Assembly: GCF_900142925.1 (NCBI RefSeq)
Contig: NZ_FRCN01000002.1
Coordinates: forward strand, 496,001-560,000
Source of the DNA: Chitinophaga sp. CF418
GTDB lineage: Bacteria; Bacteroidota; Bacteroidia; Chitinophagales; Chitinophagaceae
DNA length: 64,000 nt
Reading direction: 5' to 3'
Under the pieces are notes generated by a model. The model was not told where the DNA came from. It saw nothing but the letters and a program-made list of their open reading frames with translations, and did no database searches. Position numbers and translations under genes: made by a program. Below are positions 26,003-35,000 of this stretch, one piece after another (position 1 is the stretch's first letter; the number at the start of each line of letters is the position of its first letter).

Positions 26003-29000
26003 ATGTATTTTAAAGCTACCCTGAAAAGCCCCATGAGAGCTTTTATGCTTATTCTTTTTTATCTCGTCTGGTTGGTTGGGTTACCCTTGGGTAAAACTTC
26101 CGCAAAGGAACTACCCCTAGCGAATCCCGTGTTGACAAACAACGCGACAACCTGGTTGGATAACTATCTCTTCCATCATCCTCATTCCCCCTTATTGAGC
26201 AATGCCTGGCGAACTAATGGCAATTATTTTGCCGATGGCCCCCTATGGAGCCATGCCGGTAGCCAGTCCTTCGTTACATTTGGCGTGGCCTGCGGCCTAT
26301 GCCGTGTGGATGATGGCGCTAATGCTATTGATGCAAATCTGAATACCGCGGCAACGCTGGTTCTGCCTGTCGGCGCCGTGGGTGGTGTAGGACTCAAACT
26401 TAAATTTTCAGGCGCCTACCAGGCTGGGGATCAGGTGGCGCTTGACCTCGAAATCCCTGATCAGTTCTATTCCAAACAGCTGCTTTCGGCACTCTCGGTA
26501 AGCACTTTTAACGGAGGTGTATCCAACAATGACATGATCGCACTGAATAGTGAGGCTGTCAGAATAAGTGTACTGGGAGCCGGACTAGGAAGTACTCCAA
26601 AGTTCAGGGTGATCGTTCCCGTTGCACATGATTTCGATGAGGTGCAGATCAGTCTTTCTGCCCTGCTCGCGGAGTTTGGCTCCTTACGTGTGTATGAAGC
26701 AACTGCTTTCATACCTGTAATAGTTAATCCTGCAGCTCCCACTGTTAATTCAGGAGGAACGGTTACATTCTCGCCCGCTATCAGGATCCCGGGGGCAACC
26801 TTTAACTGGTATACCACTCCCGAAGGTGGGTCGTCTCTATTGAATGCCGCCGGATTTACAACACCTCCTTTAAAACGCACCACTACTTATTATGTAGCAG
26901 CTACCAACCCGGCAGACGGACTTGTAAGTCCTGTGCGTACCCCTGTTACTGTCAGGGTAAGTGGTGGCGCTGGACCAATATGGACATTTGCTGATCAGGA
27001 GGAAAGTCCTGTGACTGCCGGTATAGCCTGCGCATTGTGCAATGTGAGTAACCCCGGCAGAGCAATTGACGGGGACACCACTACTGCTTCAACGCTCTCA
27101 TTGCCTGTGGGCGCTTTGACTTCCGTGGGACAGTTACTTAGGTTTCCGGGCGACTACAAAGCAGGAGACCGGATTATAATGGACCTGGAGATACCAGGTC
27201 AGCTGCTTTCCGCAGCCGCATTAGCCGCCATACAGGTACAGACCTTTAATAATGATATTGCCAATAATGATATTACAAATCTGGGCGCAGGCAACATTCG
27301 TGTGGATGCCTTGGGATTAGGCATAGGTGGAAAGTCTAAATTCCGTGTGACAATTCCTGCAACTAAAGATTTTGATGCTGCCGAGGTAAGTTTGACTTCT
27401 GCATTTGCTGCTTTCGGTACACTCAATGTATATGAAGCTGCGGCAGCCATCCCTGTTACCGTTACTCCTGCTGCTCCATTGATCACAGCCGGCAGTAACG
27501 TAACATTAACTGCTACAACAGATGCACGTGTGTCAGCTCCTGTTTACAGATGGTATACAACGCCAGGAGGAGGAACACCTGTAGCCATTGGCAGTGACTT
27601 CCCGACTCCTTTGCTGAGCCGTACCACTACATATTATGCAGAAGCATATAGCCCGGCAGATAACCTGAGCAGCTATACACGCACACCTGTTACTGTAAGA
27701 GTGGCCGGTGGGCCCGGTACTATCTGGAGCTATGGTCAGGAACAGCAAGGTCCTATCACCAGTGGTATTGCCTGTGCCGCATGTTCAGTAACTACTCCCG
27801 ATCTGGCTGTAGACGGAGACACAACTACTTCCTCGATACTCACGGTGCCATTAGGTGTTTCCGGTTCTGTAGGTCAATTGGTAAAACTACCGGGTGTATA
27901 TCAGGCGGGAGACAGTATTGTACTATTCCTGGATGCCCCTACTGAAGATCTTGTAGCGGTAGTGCTGCCAAGAGTGAGAGTGACGACACATAATAATAGT
28001 ATTGCTGGTCCGGCGGTATCCAACAATGACGGCGTAAATCTCGATGCAGCTGTTGTAAAACTACAGCTGTTGGGAGTAGGGTTGAATGGCACCCGGAAGT
28101 TCCGTGTAAGTATTCCCGCCACTAAAACATTTGATGGTGTACAGGTTGATTTCGGAGGCCTGATAGGTGTATCTGGTTCCATTAAACTGTATGAGGTAGC
28201 CGCAATGATCCCCGTAACCGTATTGCCGCAGCCTGCTAAAACTGCTTATAATACTCCGGTTACTTTAACGCCCTCCATCCGAATCTCAAATCCGGTATTC
28301 AACTGGTATACTACTCCACAGGGAGGAACGCCTGTGTTTACCGGGGCCGGAGCTTTTACGACCCCTTCTCTTATCCGTAATACTACCTACTATGTAGAGG
28401 CAAAAGATCCTGCCGGCACAACAAGCCTGGTAAGGACCGCAGTACCTGTAACCATCGGTGGCGGTACCGGCCCGCTATGGACATATGGTACAGGTCAGCA
28501 GGCGCCTATTATGAGTGGTGTGGCATGTGCCCTGTGTAACGTACAGAATCCGGCATTTGCTTCAGATGGAGATACTACTACTGCATCCCATTTATCACTA
28601 CCATTAGGTATTGCCGCTACTTTGGGACAAAAGATCACTTTCCCGGGCACATACCACACTGGTGACAGTATTATTCTCATCCTGGGTTCCGAAGCTGATA
28701 TCCTGGCAGATGCAGCTTTACTGGGAAGTATCGGGGTAACCACTTCCCTGAATAACGTAAGCAATAACGACAAGCAGCTATTAAATAGTTCCCCGCTGGA
28801 TTTTGATCTTCTCCAGGGAGTAAATGGTATCAAAAGGGTCAGAGTAGCCATACCTGTATCGCATACCTTCGATGCTGCGCAGATAGATATGAGCAGCCTT
28901 CTTGGAGCAAATAGTTCTTTATATATCTATGAGGCTATAGCAATGACGCCGGTGACGGTTGCGCCGAGTCCGGCTACTATTACTGCAGGACAAGCCGCCA

Positions 29001-32000
29001 CACTCAATGCTACATTGCCTACCATACCCGGTGCTATCTTCAATTGGTATGAAACGCCGGAAGAAGGTTCGCCAATACATACCGGCAGCAGTTTTGTAAC
29101 GCCTCCGTTATTCCAGCATAAAACTTATTACGTAGAAGCCATTTCTCCTGCCGATGGTCTGATCAGCATCAGGAGAACAGCGGTAGATGTGAATGTGAAC
29201 GGCGCCAGTGGTAACGGACAGTTAAGTTGCAGTGGTTCTCAGACCCAGAACAGCGGCACAGGAGGATTGGCCTGTTTACTATGTAGTGTAGATAATCCGG
29301 GCCTGGCAGTGGACAATGACCCCGCAACCGCATCCAATGTGCGCCTGGGAGTAGCCGCAGCAGGATATGTTTACCAGGACCTGGTATTCCCGATTGCAGG
29401 TAAAGCCGGAGACACTGTACGTCTGGGGCTTGGTACCACTTCAGGATTGCTTGACCTTGACCTGATTGCAAATATCGGCGTAGGTCTCGGAAATGGAGCA
29501 AGAGCAGCAGATGCCGACATGGGTAGCCTCCAGAGCGATCTGCTAACAGTACGTTTGCTGAATGGGGTGCAGCGGAGTACCTATGCTTTCGTTGCAAATA
29601 AAACTTTTGACAGGGTAGAGATCCGTTTGAATGCTCTGGTGGGAGCCATTACCATACTGAACGTATACTATGCGCAGGTGGTTACTCCTGTTGCACAGGT
29701 GGCCGCCGGAACTATATTCACCTGCAGCGGAAGTCCTGCTGTGCTGAGCGCCGTTGGTCCTGCAGGTTATACCCTGCGTTGGTACAAATCTTACACTGGT
29801 GGTGCTCCGCTTGGTTATGGCGCATCATTCACTACACCAGCCATTACAAAAGATACTACCTATTTCGTAGAAGCTGCTGGCGCTGACAGTTGTGGCAGTG
29901 AAAGACGCACACCTGTGCAGGTAAAAACAGGCTTGCCGGGAGTGGTGGTGACGCCATCTTCCACTTCTGTAGCAGAAGGCACTACGCCTACATTTAATGT
30001 TGTTGCCCCTAATCCGGGTTACATTTATAACTGGTACAATGTACCAACGGGTGGAACCCCCGTATTTGTTGGTACACAGTTCACCGCTCCTCCGGTAACA
30101 GCGAATGCGACCTATTACGCAGAAGCAGTATTGCAGGGCAATGCCAGCTGCAAAAGCCTGCGTACGCCGGTGGCTGTTACACTTAATGGTGATGGAGGCC
30201 CGGTTACTCCCGGTGATATTGACTGTGGGGGCGCAACCAGTCAACAGACCGCTGCAAGTGGTATCTGTATAGGTTGTTTTGTAGAGAAACAGGATTCAGC
30301 AGTTGACAACAGCACGCAAACGGCATCTGTTCTGCATACCGTACTGGGTGTGAGCGCCAGCATACAGCAATCCCTTATCTTCCCTGCTGCAGGTGTAAAA
30401 GGGGACAGTGTACGCATTAAGCTGGGGCTCCCTACCGGTATTGCCGACCTGGGCCTGTTAAGTGGCATCCAGATCTCTTCTTCCAATAATAGCACTTCCA
30501 ATAATGATCAGGTAACCCTTAGCCCGGGAATGCTGAATCTCCAACTGTTGAATGGCAACAGGGATCTGATCTACTCTTTTGCACCCGGTGCTGCATTTGA
30601 CAGGGTTAATGTCAAACTGAGTGGTCTTGCCACAGCACTCACGACATTGAAAGTCTATTCAGCCCAGATCTTTGCAGGTACGCCTACGGTGGAAAAAGAT
30701 ACCGTTTACATCTGTCAGGGTAGCACCGCTACACTCAGGGCAACAGGGCCTGGCACTTCCTTCCGCTGGTACAATCAGCCTGTTGGAGGTACCGTGCTTG
30801 CTTCAGGTGCAACGTATCAGGTAAGTGATGTGACTAATGCTATCTACTATGTAGAAGCGCTTTCTTCTACAGGTTGTGTGAATCCTGTAAGGAAAGCAGT
30901 ATATGTGATCGTTGGTTTACCACAACCACTGGTAACACCGGCAGTGAGCACGATCAATGCTGGCCAGACAGCTACTTTCACCGTCAATAATCCAAATCCG
31001 GCATATCAGTATAACTGGTACAATGCACCGGCCGGTGGCACCCTGTTACAGGCTAATGCTACCAGCTTCACGACTCCAGCCTTGTCTGCTGCTGCAGTTT
31101 ATTATGTAGAAGTAAAAGATCCGGTAAACAATTGTACCAGCCCGACGCGTACTGTGGTGCGGGTAGATATTAATATGCCTGCTGAGCCGACGCCATGTAG
31201 TTATGCTACACAACAGGTAAGCCCCGTTATTGCAGGTATCTGCCTGTTATGTTCTGTGGCCGATCCGGCGCTGGCAGTAGACCAGAATGCAAATTCAGCG
31301 TCTACCATTACTTCTACCCTGAGTGCGGTAGGATATGTAGGTCAGTTATTACAATTTAACAACACCTACCCTGCGGGCGACAGCATTACACTCGACCTGG
31401 AAGTTCCCGGTCAGGTAATAGATGCAGCATTACTGGGTGGTGTAAAACTGGAAACCTACAATGGAAATACGCCTAATGGGGACGCTATATTCCTGAATAA
31501 TTCGACAGTGCATGTGATGCTGCTGAACACCGGTAATAAGTTCCGTGTAAGACTACCGGTTGCCAGGACCTTCAATGGCGTATTGGTGAGCATCAATGGT
31601 GTGATAGCGGCACTGACCCGCGTGAAGGTATACTTTGCGGCTGTGGTGACACCCAGACCGCAGGTAGCTGCGCCAACGGTGAATGTGTGCAGTGGCGGCA
31701 CCGCTACATTAATTGCGACATCTTCTAATGGTGCAGATCTGGCCTGGTATACCACCGCCGTTGGTGGTACACCGCTGCCAGGGAATGGCACTCATACAAC
31801 TTCTGCGCTGACAGCTTCCGCTACTTATTATGTGGAGGCCAGCCGCTTTGGCTGTGCTAATCCTGTCAGGATACCGGTAAGGGTAAATGTTGGTACGACA
31901 CCGGCAGCACCTACAGCTACCGGAAGAAGTATCTGCTCCGGCAATCCTGCTATGCTGCTGGCAACAGCCCCGGCGGGAGCTACGTTCCGCTGGTATTCCG

Positions 32001-35000
32001 CAGCTACAGGTGGCACGCTACTGGCATCCACCGCTAACTACACTACTAATGTCCTGAATGCGGATACTGCTTTCTATGTGGAAGCAGATAATAATGGTTG
32101 TAAGAGCGCTGCCAGGACAAGAGTGCCGGTAATTGTAAGCCCGGCTCCAACTAATCTCAGCGTGACCCCGTCAGCTACATCTGTGATCAGTGGCCAGGGC
32201 GCCATCTTTACAGCAAATGCAACGGGTACAAATGTGATCTATAAATGGTACAACATGTCTGGTGATTCTATCTTCACCGGAGCCGTATTTAACACAGGTC
32301 TGTTAACTGCTACCAGCACCTTCTCCGTAGAGGCGGTGAATGCCGCTGGTTGTAAGAACGGCCCGAGAGTATCAGTAACTGCCACCGTGGTACCAGGTAG
32401 CAATGACATTCCTTGTGATGCGGCTACCAGCCAGGAAAACGTTGCCAATGGTATCTGTGTGGGTTGTTATGTGGAAAATCCGAACCTGGCGGTTGACAAC
32501 AGCACACTTTCCAAATCTACACTGCATGTGGTGCTTGGACTGTTGAACGGCTATGTACAGCAGTCGCTGATCTTCCCGCAGATCAGTGAGCCAGGTGATA
32601 GCTCCGTAATCGCGCTTTCTTTCGACAATACGCTGGCGGATGTCGGCCTGCTGTCAGCCATAGAGATAGGATCATACAATGGAGCTGTTTCCAATAATGA
32701 CTTCATTGCGCTGAATAACCCGGTTATTAAATTGACCTTACTGGGAGGTAATAAGCAGGCGCTGGCAGGCTTTAAACCTAAAGGGCTGTTTGACAGACTC
32801 GTAATACGCCTCAGATCAGGCGCCGCTTCTGCCCTGAGTGCTGTGAATGTACATTTCGCAAGCCGTCTGGTAGGACTGCCGGTAGTGAAAGGAGATACAG
32901 TGTGCACTGGTAATCGTGCTACACTGACGGCAAGTGGTCCTGCAAATGTTTCCTTCCGCTGGTATACAGCCGCAACAGGTGGTACCGCCATTTCTACCGG
33001 CACAAGTTACCAGACACCTGCACTGACAGCCAATACTACTTACTATGTAGAGGCAGTTAAATCAAGCCTGAGTTGTCCGAACCTCCAGCGTGTAGCGGTA
33101 ACTGCAATTGTGGATCCTGTACCGGCTATACCTGCGCTGGATACTACCGCATTGTCTATCTGTAGCGGCAGTGCTGCCACCTTTAATGTGAAACCGGTAG
33201 CCGGCGTGATCTATCGCTGGTACACTGCTCCGGCAGGTGGCACATTACTGTTCACAGGTACTTCTTACAAAACACCTAATCTGACTGCTACCACAGCCTA
33301 TTATATTGAAGCATCTAATGTTACGGGTTGTGCTAATACAACCCGTAAAATGGTGACAGTTAATATCGTTGGCAGACCGGATGCTCCGGCGGTGAGTAGC
33401 GGTAATGTCACTATCTGTGCAAACAATAGCGCACAGCTGGCAGCTACCTCTACTACTCCGGGTGTAGTGTTCCGCTGGTACACAACAGCTGCTGGTGGTA
33501 CACCGGTATTTGAAGGCGCTTCGTTCCAGACGCCCGTATTGACAGCTTCAACCACTTATTATGTTGAAGCGGCTGCAGGTGCTTGCGCAAGTGCGTTAAG
33601 AACATCGGTAGCTGTTACTGTCAATCCGGTGCCTGCTGCTCCGACTGTAACAACAGTACCTGTAGATGGGGAAGTGGTGTCTGGCCAGTCGGCAATACTG
33701 ACTGCAAGTTCCACAACTCCGGGAGTGGTATATAATTGGTATACAGTTGCTACCGGCGGTAGCCCTGTGTTTACGGGAGCTATATTTACAACTCCTGCCC
33801 TGACCAGCGGTATCACTTATTATGTTGAAGCGGTTGCAGGTGCAGGCGCTTGTCCAAGCCCACGTACTGCTGTACCATTAACGGTGACTGTAACGCCGAA
33901 TACCGCCTGTGATTTTGCGAATACACAATTAAACAGTACTACGGCTATCTGTGCGCTTTGCGCTGTAGTAGATGCACAGAATACAACTGATGCTGATATC
34001 AATAACTATTCAATACTCTCAGTACCACTGGCTGCCGGTGGAGGCAGTGTACAGCAAAGCCTCATTTTCCCGGGAGTGGCAGCTGCAGGCGATAGTGTGC
34101 GTATTGTGATGGAACTGCCGGCTCAGTTGATAGATGCAAGTTTGCTGGGCTCACTGGAGGTATCCAGCTTTAATGGAGCGGCTGCCAATAATGATGCCCT
34201 GCTGTTGAATAGTAATAACGTTAGCATCAGGTTAGTGAGCGGCAGCGAGAAATTCACCGTAGCCTTTGCTCCGGGTGCAGCTTATGACCGTGTGCAGGTA
34301 CGTTTGAGAGGAGGTGTGATAGCTGCGCTGGTGAAAGCAAATATCTATTATGCAACAAGACAGGTCTCAGCTCCGGTAGTAGCTGCGCGTAATGTTACTA
34401 TCTGCAGCGGCAACACCGCTACCCTGACAGCAACATCCAGTCCGGCGGCTAAACTGGAATGGTACGATGCTCCTGTTGGCGGACAGAAAGTTTTCGAAGG
34501 CGCATCCTTCATCACACCGGCGCTGACGGCTACAAAAACATATTATGTACAAAGTGTGCGTACCAGCAATGATTGCGCTAATCCAAACAGGGTATCTGTA
34601 ACGGTAAGCGTGGTGCCAGGACTGGTAGCGCCAACTGTAACTAATGCTGCGATCTGTGCAGGCCAGCAGGCTACCCTGACGGCTAGTGTAACAGGCCAGA
34701 ATATACAGACCCGCTGGTATAGCGCACCGACAGGTGGTTCGCTGTTATTCACAGGTACTACTTATGTTACCAATGCGCTGAATGCAGATACTGCATTCTA
34801 TGTAGAAACAGGTAATGGTGCCTGCAGCTTGTCTGCAAGGGTGAAAGCAACTGTAACGGTAGGAGGCGCTGCACCAGCCCCTGTGCTGGATGCGCAGAAT
34901 GTAAACATCTGTGCGGCCAGTGCAGCTACCTTTAATGTAACATCAGCTACCGCTGGTATTACCTACAAATGGTATACAACTTTGACAGGAGGAACACCGG

